The notes under the pieces were generated by a model. It was not told the origin of the DNA. It was given only the letters and a program-made list of their open reading frames with translations, and did not search any database. The position numbers and the translations under genes are program-made. Shown here piece after piece: positions 35,201 to 45,692 of a stretch of DNA of 64,000 bases (its first letter is position 1; each line of letters starts with the position of its first letter). The stretch comes from Dama dama. Taxonomy: Eukaryota; Chordata; Mammalia; Artiodactyla; Cervidae. The DNA lies in contig NC_083685.1 of the NCBI RefSeq assembly GCF_033118175.1, forward strand, positions 119,358,501-119,422,500. Direction: 5' to 3'.

Positions 35201-36223
35201 GTTGCCTGAGTGCTGGCCACTGGGTCTGAATCACAGGCAGGATGCTTCTCGTTGGTCATTCATTTGATTTTCTAAAAACCAGTGCAGATTACTTGATGCT
35301 AAGACTGGCATCACGACTCGCCCTGCCATTAGCTCCTTAGGAAATCTGATGAGGTTCCAGGCACCTTCTAGGGAGGCAGAGCTTGGTCCTGAGCTCCAAC
35401 AGTCATCCTCGTGTTTGCCATTCAGACTGTCGATTTGGTGGCAGTAGAACCCTATGTCCTGTCTGGTGGTGATGGTTTCTGGGTTTCTAATAGAGCCATT
35501 TGTAACAGTTTATTTTTGTGTGAAAAATAATAATTAAAAGCAAAAATAGAATTTAAATCATTAAGGCTAAGCCGACAGTAAGGAGAGCTGTGTCTCTAAC
35601 TTTGTCATGTGACCATAACTTCCTTTCTTTGCTTCCTTGTCCTCACAGTTTGGCATCGGCCAGTTTCCTTCCAAAATACTTCAGTTCCAAGTGGAGTTTC
35701 TCCAAGTTTCAGGTCCCCTCAGGCTCTCCATGCATTTGTGCCTTTGGAACAGAGCCAAACGCTGTCATTGGTAAGTGGTCCTTCCGGGGGAGAGTGGCCC
35801 CGGGTGTGATCAGTGCCACGCCAGCCTCGCTGGTGTTCCTTCCTCTCTCCTGGGGGTCCCGTATATCCCTCTCGGGGTTCACGCAGCTCCCTGCCGTCTG
35901 GGGGTTCCTGGAAAGTTGGTAGGGCAGATCATTTGGTCTTGGAACCAACGATCTGAGAGGGTTCTCCCGTTGCCCCACTAGCTGAGTGGATGCAGCTCTT
36001 CCCCCCAGAACGGTGGGTTCTCGGCCTAGCATGCCCCCACCACGTGCAGATCCCGAGGGTGGCTCAGTGCGGGCTGCTTGCTTTTCACGCTGAGTGACGC
36101 GGTCTCCTCTGCCCAGCAATCTGTGCGGACGGCAGCTACTACAAGTTCCTGTTCAACCCCAAGGGAGAGTGCGTCCGGGACGTGTATGCGCAGTTCCTGG
36201 AGATGACGGACGACAAGCTTTGA
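13761..36223 (+). CDS. WDR45B: WDR45B (WIPI3), complete, 10 coding exons
   Basis: WDR45B/WIPI3 is a seven-bladed beta-propeller of the PROPPIN family. It binds PI3P and PI(3,5)P2 and acts in autophagosome formation and neuronal autophagy. Joining 13761-13827, 18081-18155, 26329-26430, 29996-30083, 31119-31213, 33506-33696, 34289-34374, 35087-35188, 35649-35770 and 36117-36223 gives 1,035 nt: 344 codons plus TGA, matching the known protein length. Every junction keeps frame and has GT-AG ends. It begins MNLLPCNPHGNGLLYAGFNQ and ends QFLEMTDDKL. The lipid-binding L/FRRG motif is LRRG at residues 224-227. I saw no frameshift or premature stop. The introns carry antisense L1, MIR, CHR and Bov SINEs. 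It is in tandem with RAB40B and convergent with FOXK2. Confidence 0.98.
14966..14993 (+). mobile_element. Bov-tA tail relic
   Basis: Only the 3' tail, acacgactgagcgactaagc followed by acacatac, is present in WDR45B intron 1. It is too short for full classification. Confidence 0.45.
15980..16745 (-). mobile_element. Old L1 3' end, antisense
   Basis: Read on minus this is L1 3' sequence. Plus-strand landmarks are agaaaagtgcatgtatccta, gttggtttgtccgttcaacc, gtgctgctgtgatcattctg, gcttgtacacctaggagtag, tgagattgtatttgcatttc and tatagggattgtttgtgtat. It lies in WDR45B intron 1, antisense to the gene. Confidence 0.8.
18081..18155 (+). CDS. WDR45B: WDR45B coding exon 2
   Basis: Acceptor tctcacactttag, donor gtgaga. 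Encodes residues 23-47 (GCFACGMENGFRVYNTDPLK then EKEKQ) and the first base of Glu48. Confidence 0.97.
18564..18604 (-). mobile_element. Poly(T)-only insertion with 13-bp target-site duplication
   Basis: The 13-mer atttcagtgtctt occurs at 18564-18576 and again at 18592-18604; between the copies there is only a T tract. This is the footprint expected if L1 machinery inserted an element cut down to its poly(A) tail, in minus orientation. Slippage or local duplication is the alternative. Confidence 0.6.
18759..18815 (-). mobile_element. Poly(T)-only insertion with 21-bp target-site duplication
   Basis: A 21-base direct repeat (18759-18779 and 18795-18815; core taagtgactcctggtcctt) flanks nothing but about 16 T. 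It is the same architecture as the insertion about 200 bp upstream. Confidence 0.65.
19117..19470 (+). repeat. MIR-containing duplicated segment, copy 1
   Basis: Begins ctttatttctaggagttta, continues through attttta-ttagagaaagacc into a MIR SINE (gtggtaaaaggctcagactc, ttgggcaggttactca, ggcctcagtttctt). It matches 29680-29890 both in the MIR and in about 65 bp of non-MIR flank, too closely for two independent MIRs. Copy 1 is interrupted by a Bov-A fragment. Located in WDR45B intron 2. Confidence 0.75.
19156..19256 (-). mobile_element. Bov-A / BovB 3'-end fragment with TSD
   Basis: Plus-strand text tcagttcagtccctcagtca, gactgcagcacgccaggctt and gactcatgtccattgagtca is the reverse complement of the Bov-A/BovB 3' end. 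Perfect 12-bp repeats gctgaagtctgt flank it (19144-19155 and 19257-19268). The paralogous segment at 29707-29716 shows the uninterrupted site. Confidence 0.88.
19900..21780. other. WDR45B intron 2 stretch with no recognised element
   Basis: Mixed-composition intronic sequence with scattered open frames of 66-132 codons on both strands. None resembles a protein I recognise or has a convincing exon structure in line with WDR45B. Confidence 0.45.
21787..21806. repeat. (GT)n microsatellite
   Basis: Short perfect gt repeat directly abutting the CHR SINE that follows. Confidence 0.8.
21808..21917 (-). mobile_element. CHR-type tRNA-derived SINE
   Basis: Plus-strand signature: tttattttggccaagctgct, ccagccagggattgaaccca, tcctaaccactgaaccacca and gggaatccct. 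Full CHR layout in reverse orientation, WDR45B intron 2. Confidence 0.9.
23961..24166 (-). mobile_element. CHR-type SINE nested in L1
   Basis: Runs from a plus-strand T/A-rich end (aaaaaaataatccttatttg) through gttccccatcagggatcaaa to cactggaccaccagggaagt. L1 text continues on both sides (caccctctctagcat before, ctccagcatttagcatttgt after). Confidence 0.9.
24700..24818 (-). mobile_element. CHR-type SINE nested in L1
   Basis: Plus-strand gccatgccatacagcaagtg, cctcaaccagggattgagcc and cttaaccactgggccaccag. Flanked by L1 text cttacatttagg before and tacattgagatttttaatcc after, giving a short diverged duplication. Confidence 0.9.
24908..25074 (-). mobile_element. Bov-tA SINE, minus orientation
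   Basis: Plus-strand tgttgttgttcagtcatgta, caactctttgtaaccccatg, gccatttccttttccaggag and ctgagccaccagggaagccc. Forms an inverted pair with the plus-strand Bov-tA at 25145. Confidence 0.93.
25145..25311 (+). mobile_element. Bov-tA SINE, plus orientation
   Basis: Contains ctgcctgccagtgcaggaga, ctgggttcgatccatgggtc, atggcaacccactccagtat and aaacacgactgagcagctga. It interrupts the end of the antisense L1. Confidence 0.92.
26329..26430 (+). CDS. WDR45B: WDR45B coding exon 3
   Basis: Acceptor ttttatcatttcag, donor gtaggt, preceded by a strong T-rich tract. Encodes residues 48-81 (EFLEGGVGHIEMLFRCNYLA then LVGGGKKPKYPPNK) and the first base of Val82. Confidence 0.97.
26431..29679. other. WDR45B intron 3, largely repeat-poor
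   Basis: About 3.2 kb with no SINE or LINE that I could identify by eye. There are a few G-rich stretches (27,000-27,300), a short A-rich patch near 27,955 and a (GT)n run of about 18 bases near 29,571. Short open frames on both strands are not supported by splice context. Confidence 0.5.
29680..29890 (+). repeat. MIR-containing duplicated segment, copy 2
   Basis: Partner of 19117-19470. Shares tctaggagtttattttgtaa, ctgtaatttttatttcttag, cacactgtttagatcccagt and ttgggcaggttac. It carries the uninterrupted gctg-gtctgt site where copy 1 has the Bov-A fragment. Ends about 105 bp before WDR45B coding exon 4. Confidence 0.75.
29996..30083 (+). CDS. WDR45B: WDR45B coding exon 4
   Basis: Acceptor tctttcttgtttcag, donor gtaggt. 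Encodes residues 82-110, including MIWDDLKKKTVIEIEFSTEV then KAAKLRRD, with Arg111 split 2+1. Confidence 0.97.
31119..31213 (+). CDS. WDR45B: WDR45B coding exon 5
   Basis: Acceptor ttcttctttccag, donor gtaaga. Encodes residues 111-142 (IVVVLDSMIKVFTFTHNPHQ then LHVFETCYNPK) and the first base of Gly143. Confidence 0.97.
31640..32960 (-). mobile_element. Old antisense L1 fragments
   Basis: Plus-strand landmarks of L1 3' UTR and ORF2 read backwards: agctttattgaggtatactt, gagtacaattgctgggtcat, gatggcaggatttcattctt, acatttaaagtaattattga and attggtttgtggttactatg. Probably several pieces. They lie in WDR45B intron 5, antisense to the gene. Confidence 0.7.
33506..33696 (+). CDS. WDR45B: WDR45B coding exon 6
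   Basis: Acceptor tctctctttag, donor gtaagt. Encodes residues 143-206: GLCVLCPNSNNSLLAFPGTH, TGHVQLVDLASTEKPPVDIP and AHEGVLSCIALNLQGTRIAT. Ends in phase 0 after SEK. Confidence 0.97.
34289..34374 (+). CDS. WDR45B: WDR45B coding exon 7 (LRRG motif)
   Basis: Acceptor gtttttcaaag, donor gtaaga. Encodes residues 207-234, GTLIRIFDTSSGHLIQELRR then GSQAANIY. The LRRG motif at 224-227 is the family's paired-arginine phosphoinositide-binding site and is intact. Confidence 0.97.
35087..35188 (+). CDS. WDR45B: WDR45B coding exon 8
   Basis: Acceptor tttatctgcag, donor gtaggt. Encodes residues 235-268: (C)INFNQDASLICVSSDHGTV then HIFAAEDPKRNKQS, with Ser269 split 2+1. Confidence 0.97.
35649..35770 (+). 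CDS. WDR45B: WDR45B coding exon 9
   Basis: Acceptor gtcctcacag, donor gtaagt. Encodes residues 269-309: SLASASFLPKYFSSKWSFSK then FQVPSGSPCICAFGTEPNAV and I. Ends with the first base of Ala310. Confidence 0.97.
36117..36223 (+). CDS. WDR45B: WDR45B coding exon 10 with stop
   Basis: Acceptor cctctgcccag. Encodes residues 310-344, AICADGSYYKFLFNPKGECV then RDVYAQFLEMTDDKL, and the stop TGA at 36221-36223. Confidence 0.97.
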
Positions 36224-37375
36224 CCCTTCACCGGGAGCACGAGCACCGCGGCCCCTGGGCGCCCAGCGGCCCCTCGAGCTCCTGGGGCTGGTGATGATGG
36301 GCCGGAGGGACGGCCCGGGACCTTGTCGTGAAGCCACTCATGGCTGTTTTCCGAAGCCAGGCCTCCTGAGTCCAATGTTAAAGGAAGAATCAATGGGGCA
36401 CGGGGACACTCCCACCTGACCGCCGGCTTCACCATTTGCTTCAGTGGTTCTGCCGCATCCGCCACCTGCAGCCAGGGCTCCGGACAAACTGGGGGCACGT
36501 TGAGAAAAGGAGGGACAACGTGAAATTCATTTGTGGCGCCAGATTCCATCCTTTTTGCTGAGTTTGTGATGGAGAGGTGAACACACGTGCAATCTTGGTT
36601 CTTTCTCACCAGATGTAAGTGGGATTATCACACCGGCAGCCTTAGGAGGAGGAGGGAGGAAGCCCTTCTCCCGTCTAAACTGAAGAAAGCTTAGAGTTCA
36701 CAGGCTTGGTGTCTCCCTCGGGAGCCACATGTCACGTGTCCCCTCTTGTTGGCGCCACTGGAGTTGAGGCAGCGCCAGGCCTACCCCGTGAACCGCGCCT
36801 GTGGCCTCCTGGCAACACTCTGGGTCAAAGGGCGTTCCCCTTTACTCGTAGGGAACAGAGTAACGCGTAGACTTTAGAACTGAGTCACAGAAGAACGCAT
36901 CGCTCAATTCGGGGGATACGAAGGGAAACCGGCGTCTCAACAAAGCAGCGCCCGGTCCTGTGGGCTTCGGCCGGCCGCCTCCACTTCCCTCTCTCACCGT
37001 CTTCTCTCCCTGTTTTTAAGACTAGCTGCACACTAACATTCTGGGAATGAGAGGCACATACTTTTTTTTAACATTTGGTAACTAAAATAGGTTATGGGCT
37101 CTATATTGTTAGTACTACTTGAGGTATATATTTAATTTTCTTAAATTCCCTTTAAACTTAATTTTGTTTTGATTTCAGGTTGCAAACATTAAAATCTGCA
37201 GCTGCAAGCTCTCAGTTTGCCAGTTCTTCTGCTGTCATGTAATCAACTAACTTTGTCTGTGGATTTCAATGTAAAGTATGCATGTTACTTTTATGTGTAT
37301 TTAATCATGAAATTTAATTTTGCACACTTATTTGTAACGTTTCTTTTAAATAAACGTGGCTAATTTTGTTGTATT
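36224..37375 (+). other. WDR45B: WDR45B 3' UTR
   Basis: Repeat-free, GC-rich then AT-rich sequence after the stop. It ends just after AATAAA at 37349-37354, with a downstream T/GT-rich stretch (ttttgttgtattctgt). The cleavage site near 37375 is inferred from signal spacing. Confidence 0.85.
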
Positions 37376-39100
37376 CTGTACCCATCAAGGGAAGAGAATT
37401 GTATGTTATAAAACCACAGCCCGTTTTGTTGGACTGTGGACTGCAGGCTGCAGGAACGGCCCGGTGTGCTTCGTGGCCTGAGCTATCCGCGGCCGCGTGG
37501 GGGCCAGGGGCCAGTGGCAGCCCAGCTCCGGGAGCAGAGAGGAGGAGAGTGGTGTTCCCTAGCAGTGTCCGTTGTCTCTGGTCAGGAGGCTCTGCCTGAG
37601 GTCTCTTTGGGGGAAAGCGTGGTGTTGGGCCGCCCATCGGTGTCTCTAACAACAGCCTTAACTTTGGGCCCAGGAGTGAGAGGGGGTATTTCACATCTGT
37701 ATGATCACTAGTTTATATTTTCCCCAGTACGATGCCTTTAGTGTATCCAAATACACATTAAAGTAGGAAAAGAGTTTTGCAAAGGTTGGTGTCATGGTGA
37801 GTGGAGATGCTGCAAGCTGGTGAGGTAAGCTGGGCTGAGTGAGGAACCAGCTCACTGGCCCTGGGAGAGGCCATGCCCAGGAACATTCCATATCCAGGAT
37901 GTTCTGGCACGTCCATTAACAGTCCACAGTGTGGGAGCAGGTGCAGGCTTTGCCACCCCAGGCACAGCCTTGCATGCTTTGTAAAGTGACAGGACAGGGA
38001 CACCTGGGTGGTGTGTGAGTGACCCCCATCGAGAGGCTCTGTTTGTCTCCTCGGGGGTTTCCCCTCGGGGTGGTGACAACACCGAGTCTTACCTGGGAAG
38101 TGCCCTGGATGAGGCTCCTGGAGGGCAGGCTGAGGTCTGGAAGGCCGAGGTGGCGGGAAGAGCTGTCCCTGGCCCGTGGGCTGTTGGGTGAACCTTCTTC
38201 GGTTCATTTAAGGACAGCAGCAGACTTGGTTTCTCAAACTGATAACCACTGATTGGTTGCCTAATGTAGGGAAAGCATGTTCTCAGTCAGGGCCACCTCT
38301 ACTTAGCCTCTTGGCTGAATCCTGCCAGCCCCTGAACGTGGGTGCGGAGGGGTCGGCGTGAGAGTCTTGTGTCCAGGGCTCCCCCAAGCCCCACTTAGTG
38401 GCTGGGCTGTATCAGCCTGATTCGTGTGTCCCCCAAGTGTCCGTGTGAACATTTGGGAGCCATCTCTTGGGGCCCCATGCACTGGGCTCTCCTGCCTGCT
38501 CTCCAGGCTGTGGTCAGGCAGTGGGGGCTGGAGGGAGGGCTCCAATGTGTCTGGTGGGGACAGAGCCCTCCGTGCCCTGCAGCCTCGCCCCCGCCCACGC
38601 CCCCGGCTCGTCTGTCCCGTTAGTCTTCAGTCCTCACCATGGCCTGGGAGGGTGTGGCCCACTCCCCTCCTTACTTTGCAGCTTGTGAGACCAAAGCTTC
38701 TCATGTTTGCATTTCCTTTCTGCAACCAAACCAAACTTGTAGGTGATTTCACACAACTTGGTCCCTGGCCTCTTTTCTGTCTGTAAAAGGTATTTCATCA
38801 ATTTTAGTACTTTTGGAACTTGTGCTGAAATTTTGGTCTTCACAATGGATCATAAGATACTAATCACAATACAAAATGTTCACTGTAAGGTGAACATATA
38901 GAAGAATATGAAGTGGGAATCAACATCACCCTGAGTTGCCTCCAGAGACGATGACCTTTAGAACCCCCATGCCTTTGGGGGTGAAGTCTGTGATTTTCAA
39001 TCGCATTATTGGGACCATTCTTTTAATGTTTCACAATTCAAGAACATTTCAGGACATACTATAATTGCCCAAAGATGCCTACTTGTAGTTTTTGCCTTTA
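37376..39100. other. Intergenic region between WDR45B and old L1 sequence
   Basis: No recognised gene or young repeat. Several GC-rich open frames of 70-150 codons occur on both strands; none resembles a known protein, and they lack splice or polyadenylation context. Confidence 0.5.
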
Positions 39101-41330
39101 TAAACATTTGGAAATGGAAATCCTTGTGCATACATGTTTACACACTTGTCCATCTATTTCTTTGGATAATAGAACTGGAATTGCCAGGCCAGAGGATCTG
39201 TATGTGTAAGATTTATCATGCCTGCCATGATTGTGTCAACTTCAATAACCGACACCTCATCCTCACCAGAAGGTTCTGAGCACAAGCTTTTTAATCTTTG
39301 ATGGAGAAAAAAGATCTCCAATTTTTAGCCAGGTTGAGCATTTTGGAATACATTTACTGGCCATGTGAAATTATTTTGTATGTTGCTTACTCATGCCTTT
39401 GCTTATTTTTCTGTTGGTGTATTTTGTTTATAAGGACTTTAAAAATAATCACCCCATGTCATTTTTTTCACTTTGTGTTTGCTTCAGTTTGAGGGGTTTT
39501 ACTTTGCTGTGTATCTTGAATTTTTACCTAGTCTGATTGATCAGCCTTTTTCCTTTATGGTTTCTAGTATTGGCTCATGATTAAAACAAAACGCTTTTCA
39601 CTGGGTTCGATGTACGGGTCTTATTTTCATCATTCAGTCTGGGCCTGATTTCCCAGCATGTAATGAATGAGGACAGGGCCTCATCTTTCTGCACCAGATG
39701 GTCAGGCAGTGCTCAAGCCAATTGTGACTCAATCCCATTCCGCCTCCTGCCCCAGGTTGTAGGGTCTCATCCACCTTAACCTTCTTTTCTATTTTGGATG
39801 AAAATTACGCGGTTGCCCTACTAGAGTTCCATCTATCAACTGATTCATTTATTACCCAGGGACTTACTGTACTGCTTCAGGAAGAACTATGTTCTGATTA
39901 CAGGGCTCTGCTGATCTTAAGCACTTTTTTTCCCAGATGAACTTGAAAGCAAATGGAATAATAGCTAAAAATAAAATTTTAGTGGAATTCCAAAAACTCA
40001 GAAATGATTGTTTCTGTTTCTGAAGAGCTGAGGGACAGAATGTATCAGGATGTGATAAGTATTTTCTCCCCATCAGTAATTAATATCACAGAGGACACCA
40101 TAAGTGCACTGTCATTCATGTTTGCTTGTTTTAATGGCAAAGCTATTCAACTTGTGTGGAAAGAAGCTGTGAGTCTTCCTTTTGTCCTTCCCATGTCCTC
40201 TGTTTCAAGAGGATAAGAATTATTTTATGGAATTACAACTTGGAAACTATGATATGTTTACATTTGGTTTTGTGTTTATCATGCATGGGGCTTGCTAAGC
40301 TTCTTGAATCTAGATATATGTCTTTCATCAAATTTGTGGAATTTCCTAGCCATTCCCTCAAATCTGCTGCTGTTGTCTCTTTCCTGTTTGGATTCAAGTA
40401 CACATATATAAGACCTTATATTATCTCACTCACTGATTATTAAGGCTGTTCATACAGTTTTTTGAAGTATTTTTTCCTGTTTAAAAAAATAGGATCATGT
40501 CATTGAATACCACTAAATGACCTATTACTGCCCACTCTTCTTTAAAGACTTTACAATATAAACTTTAGATGAATCTGTCAGTTCTAAAATTAGTTTCTAA
40601 TTCTTAACTAAGTTTTTTCATTTGTTCATGTATGTGAACAATCTTTACATCCTTGTGCATATGTATAGTACAGGAGTTAAAATCTTTGGTCATCCTCACA
40701 TTTGGATCTTCTCAGAGCAAGTCTTCATTGATTTTCTTTTATTCTGTGTACGAGTCATATTAACCTGCGTGTCCTAGTACTGTGGGGTTGTATCTTGGAT
40801 GTTGGAAATGGTATGTATGTTGTGGATTCTGTTAACGTTTCTCTGCAGAATGCAGGGTTTTTTAAGCCCTTTAAGCATTGAAGGGCTCTGGACCCACCTG
40901 AACAGTCTGCCCTGGGGTGCAGTTGGGTGGGGTCAAGACGAGGCGGGCAGATGAGCTGCTGAGAGCACCAAGGTGAAGGAGGTGTGACCTGCAAATGGGT
41001 ACGTGGTTTTGTAAGATGGTTTCCTCCTCTGTTCATGTGGTGAATCACATTGATTTCTGAGTGTTCAACCAACTCTGCAATCCTGAGATAAACCCCACTT
41101 GGTCGTGGTGTGTTGTCCTTCTCTTCTTATTCAGTTATTATTAGTTATTGCCAAATCTTACTTGCTGTATATTTAAGGATTTGTGTGTGTATATCTGTAT
41201 TAGAAATACTCGTCTGTAATTTTCTTATAAAGTTCTTGCCACATTTTGGCATCATGGATTTCGGGTTAGTAATTTTATAGTTTTGGCATCCATTTTAAAA
41301 TTATTTATACCACAGCCACCAAAATAGAAA
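39100..41330 (-). mobile_element. Degenerate antisense L1-derived sequence
   Basis: The clearest part is about 40990-41300, where plus-strand ctctgcaatcctgagataaa, ccccacttggtcgtggtgtg and ctgtaattttcttataaagt are antisense L1 ORF2. The rest is older and weaker, with L1-like AT-rich text. Boundaries are uncertain. Confidence 0.5.
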
Positions 41331-41377
41331 CATACCGTGGGTTTTTACAAGAAAGATCTGCAGCAACACCTAGTGAA

Positions 41378-41428
41378 ATTTATATATATGTATATATATA
41401 TATATATATGTGTATATATATATATAGT
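41378..41428. repeat. (TA)n / (TATATG)n microsatellite
   Basis: An almost pure TA tract with interspersed TG steps. It is likely polymorphic in length. Confidence 0.9.
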
Positions 41429-41429
41429 T

Positions 41430-42600
41430 TTATCTATGAGAAATGTCACCATGCATAAAGGCTGTTTTCACCTAGGCATCTGTTCTGACTGTGCTGCCCA
41501 CAGATGCTGGCGGAATATCATAGACTCTGTATAGAGTCCTCATCCTGGCCACCAGTCAGAGCTCTGTCATCGAATACGACCTGCATGACAGTGAGTTTGT
41601 CTTCTGGGGGGTGTGAACTGATGAGGGCTAGTTACTTCAAAGGACCAGTTACTTTCCTGGGCAGGTCCTATGGCAGAAGATGTCTTGATCTCCAGAGCAG
41701 ACGTGTGACTCCAGGAAATCACAGTGACTCCTGCTGTTCTGACACATACTAGAGGGGCTGGACTTGGGACTCTCACGTCCAGGGGACAGCGTCTCTGCTG
41801 ACAGTGCCTGTCCTCCCAGTGCCTGCTGCACGTGGCCTTGAGGTTGCAGATGGACACCCGCTACCAGTCCAGCCCAGAACAGTCAGACCATCTTAACACT
41901 ATGAGCATGAATAAGACCCACCAATCAAATTGCTTTTCTAATTCCAAGAAAAGAGTTGTCTCCTGTTGCTCCATTGAAGAGTTTTTCATGTTAAAATCAT
42001 TGTAACATCTCCTCTTTTGAAGGTCAGCCTGTGTCTTGAAAGACACCATTCAAAGCCTTCGGAAAATGGTCCACAAGGGAGGATGGAATGGCTGTCAGGC
42101 ACCTGAGGGCTGAGTCCGCCCCAAGCAACCTCACAGCTTCAGGGAGATTAATTCCATCGCAGCCCAGTCGGGATCAAGGCTAGGGGCAGGGGCAGGACGT
42201 CTGTAAGAGGCCAGGCAGTCTCCCGAATCTGCTCTGTACACAATGGCCAGCGTCTAGTCTGTTTTGATTGAGGCTCCAAAGAAGATCCAGCTGGAGACCT
42301 TTTCTGTGAAATTCCGCTTCAAGGCGCTTTCAGCTGTGATGTGGTGCAGGGCGGACACACACAGCCTCTGCATCCCGGCTTCTGCAGTCATTTCAAGGCG
42401 TGGGTGTGCCTGACTCGGTCAGATGCAGCAGCCACCTCCGGGGCTGGCACTGAGCGGACGAATTTGCTTCTTCCCTTAGCAAATCCCCCAGGGATCCTGG
42501 GCAGACCAGGGGTTAAGCTCCACTCTACACTCCAGCCCCTGAACCCTTCAACCCCTCGTTTTGCTCGGTGGCTGTGTTGGGTCAGATTTGTAAGCTCATC
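41430..42600. other. Intergenic stretch without recognised features
   Basis: About 1.2 kb of mid-GC sequence. Open frames up to 102 codons on either strand have no recognisable homology. Nothing else was seen. Confidence 0.4.
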
Positions 42601-43495
42601 ATGTAAATCATATTTTTCACCCCCACCTTCTACAGTATGCATAAAATAGACCATTTAAATCATTTTACAGAGTACAGTTCATGGCACTGAGGACATACGT
42701 TCACAGTGTTGTGCAGTCTCCCTAGTTCCAGAACCTTCCATCATCCAGTACTGAAGCCCCATTCCCAACGGCAGTCACTGCCCATTCTCCCAACCTCCAG
42801 CCTCAGAGGGCAAACAAACATCCTTCCTGTCTCCACTGATTTGTCTCAACCAGGGTTAGGCCTTGAGCATATTTAGTGGGGAAGAGGGTACAGTTCAACC
42901 CCCAGCATGCAGTCTGCATCTTGAGTCTGGAGTCTTCATTCCATGGGAAATACCTGTTGTTTCAGTAGCTTCTTCCTTGATCTCCAAGTGGGGCTCCACT
43001 TAGCATATCTTGTTTACTCCTTCACCTCCTGAAGGATGTTTGGAGTGTTTCCAGATCTGGGCGGTCACCAGTAATGCTGCCATTACTGGAGCTCTTCACA
43101 ACAGCCCTTCTCTCCTTCCTCAGTGGTCATTTGTGTCCTTTTTCCTTGGTCATTCCAGATGGAGTTAATCTGCTAATTTTTTTTTCTTTTCAGAGAATCA
43201 GTTTTTATTTCATTGATATTTTTCTCATCTCCTTTTTCAATTATATTGACTGTTTGCTGGGGTTTTAGTTCATTCTTTTCTAGTTTAAAGTAGAATGGTA
43301 GATGACTGAATTTTAGGTTTTCTCTTCTATAAGCATTTCGTGCTATAAAATTCCCTATGAACTCTTTTAGCTGTTTTCACAAATTTGATATATTTTCATG
43401 TTCATTCTGCGACAGTTTTCTAATTTCTAAAACTTTTTGTAATTTCTAAGACTTCCTCTTTGAATCATGGATTATCTCAAAATCTGTTGTCTATG

Positions 43496-43618
43496 GGACT
43501 TCCCTGGTGGTCCAGTGGTTAAGACTACACTTCCACTGCAGGGCACACGGGTTTAATCCCTGGTCCGGGGACCTAAGATCCCACATGCTGTGTGCCGTGC
43601 AGATCAAAAATAAAAAAA
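43496..43618 (+). mobile_element. CHR-type SINE nested in L1
   Basis: Complete layout on plus: gggacttccctggtggtcca, gtggttaagactacacttcc, gggtttaatccctggtccgg, gacctaagatcccacatgct, then an A-rich tail. Confidence 0.93.
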
Positions 43619-44101
43619 GTTTTTTCCAGTATCCAAACATTTGAGAATTTAAAAAATACCTTTATTATTGATTTCTACTTTGATTTCCCTAATTGTCAAA
43701 AAGCATACATACTATGTACAGTTTTATTTCTTTAAGGCTTATAAAGATTTATTACCCAAGATTTGGTATATATTGGTGAAATGTTCCATGTGCATGTGAA
43801 AAGAATGTGTATTCTGTTGAGCAGAACGCTCCATAAATCACAGTTACATTGACTGGGGTTGCTCAGGGCTTATAGACTTGCTGTCTACTTATTTTTTATC
43901 AGTCACCTAGAGTTGAGTGTTGAAGCGTCAAAATGTAATGTGGATTTATCTGTTTTAGTTCTGTCAGCTTTTGCTTCATTTAGTTAAGGTTGTTTTGAAG
44001 AATTGCTCCTTTTATCATGATGCATGCAGTGCCCTTCTTTATTGGTGATAACTTTCCTTGGTTTGAAGTCTGCTCTGTCTGAAAATAAAATAACTACTCC
44101 T

Positions 44102-44213
44102 GGGAATTCCCTGGCAGTCCAGTGGTTAGGACCCTGTGCTTTCACTGCTGAGAGTTCAATCCCTCGTTGGGGAACTAAGACCTCATAAGCCACGTGGTGT
44201 AGCCAAAACAGAA
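44102..44213 (+). mobile_element. CHR-type SINE nested in L1
   Basis: Starts gggaattccctggcagtcca and ends agccaaaacag. Imperfect flanking repeats aactactcctg (before) and aactactcttg (after) suit a target-site duplication within L1 text. Confidence 0.92.
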
Positions 44214-45692
44214 AAACTACTCTTGCTTTCTTTTGATTAGTGTTAGCATGGTTATCTTTTCCTGTTTCTTTACTTTTAATCTATATGAAATGTCTTCATA
44301 TTTAGTTTCTTGTAGACAACACACAGTCGTGTTTTTTGATCCACTCTGACAATTTTTTTTTTTTTTTTACAAAATCTGTGTTTTTTATTGGTGTATTTAG
44401 ACCATTGATGTTCAAAGTGATTACTGATATAGTTGGATTAGTATGTACTACATCTATTACTGTCTTGCACTGTTGTCCTTGTTCTTTGAAAATGTTACGC
44501 CTAGGTAGTTGGTTGTGGCTTTTTTTGTTTTTGTTTTTGCATTTATCTTGATTGGCATTCTCTGCGCTTCCTGGAACTGGGGGAAATTCTTACTCATTCT
44601 TGTTTCAAATATTTCTTTTGTTCCTTTCCATTTTCTCTGGCACTCCTGTTACACATAGGTTATATACCTTATGTAGCTGCCCCATGGTCCCTGGATATTC
44701 GGTGTTTCCCCGCCCCCCCCTAGTTTTTCTTCTGTTACCTTTTTAGTTGTGAACGTTTCTACTGATACCTCTTGAAGTGCAGATTCTCTCCTCAGTCGTG
44801 TCCAGTCTACTAACAAGCCCATCAAAGACATTTATTTCTGTTACAGTGTTCTTCATAGTTCTTAAGGATTTCCATCTTTGTGCTTACATCACCTATCTGT
44901 TCTTGCATGCTGCCTACTTTATCCATTAGTCCTCAGCATATTAATCCTTGTTTTCAATCCCATCTGCTAACACCACACCCTGTCATGTCTGGTTCTGATG
45001 CTTGCTCCATCTGTATGAATTGTTTTCCTTTTAGTTAATGCTTGTAATTTTAAAAAATTTTACTTACTTCTCTGGGTACTTTGGGTCTCTCGTGTCATGC
45101 TGGTTCTTTTGTTGCAGCACGCGGACTCTCAGTCCCCACTCTTGTATTTTCCCTTCTGTCTTCCCAGTCTTGGGGGTAGTGGTTTGCCCTGCATCCTCAC
45201 CTCCATTAGATCCAAGATTAGTTGTTGATTCTCAGGCTGTTGTGCTATTTACATGGTAGGATGGATGGAGTGACGACTTCCCAGTTCCATGGATTCAGAA
45301 ACCGAAGTCCCTGCTTCATTTGAGATAGTTGTTGGGTGCCTGGAACCTTAGGGTTGTTGGACATCTTGGCAAGGTGACCTTGTACCATTATGCAGTGTCC
45401 TTTAGGTGTGGTAATTTTCCTAAGATCTACTTTGACATTAATATAGTCCAACTTTCTTTTGAAGGTTTCCAGGATTTATTTCTTATATCCTTTTACTTTT
45501 AACCTATCCATATTATTTAAAGTAAGTTGGGTCTTTTTGATCCAACTGACACTCTATTAATTGGCATGCTTAGACTGTTTATATTCAATGTAATTATTGA
45601 TAAGATCCTACCATATTGTTTTTTTTGCTTGTCCCCTCTGCCTTGATTTCCTGTTCTCTGCCTTCTTTTGTGTTATTTCAAGAAAAATTTAG

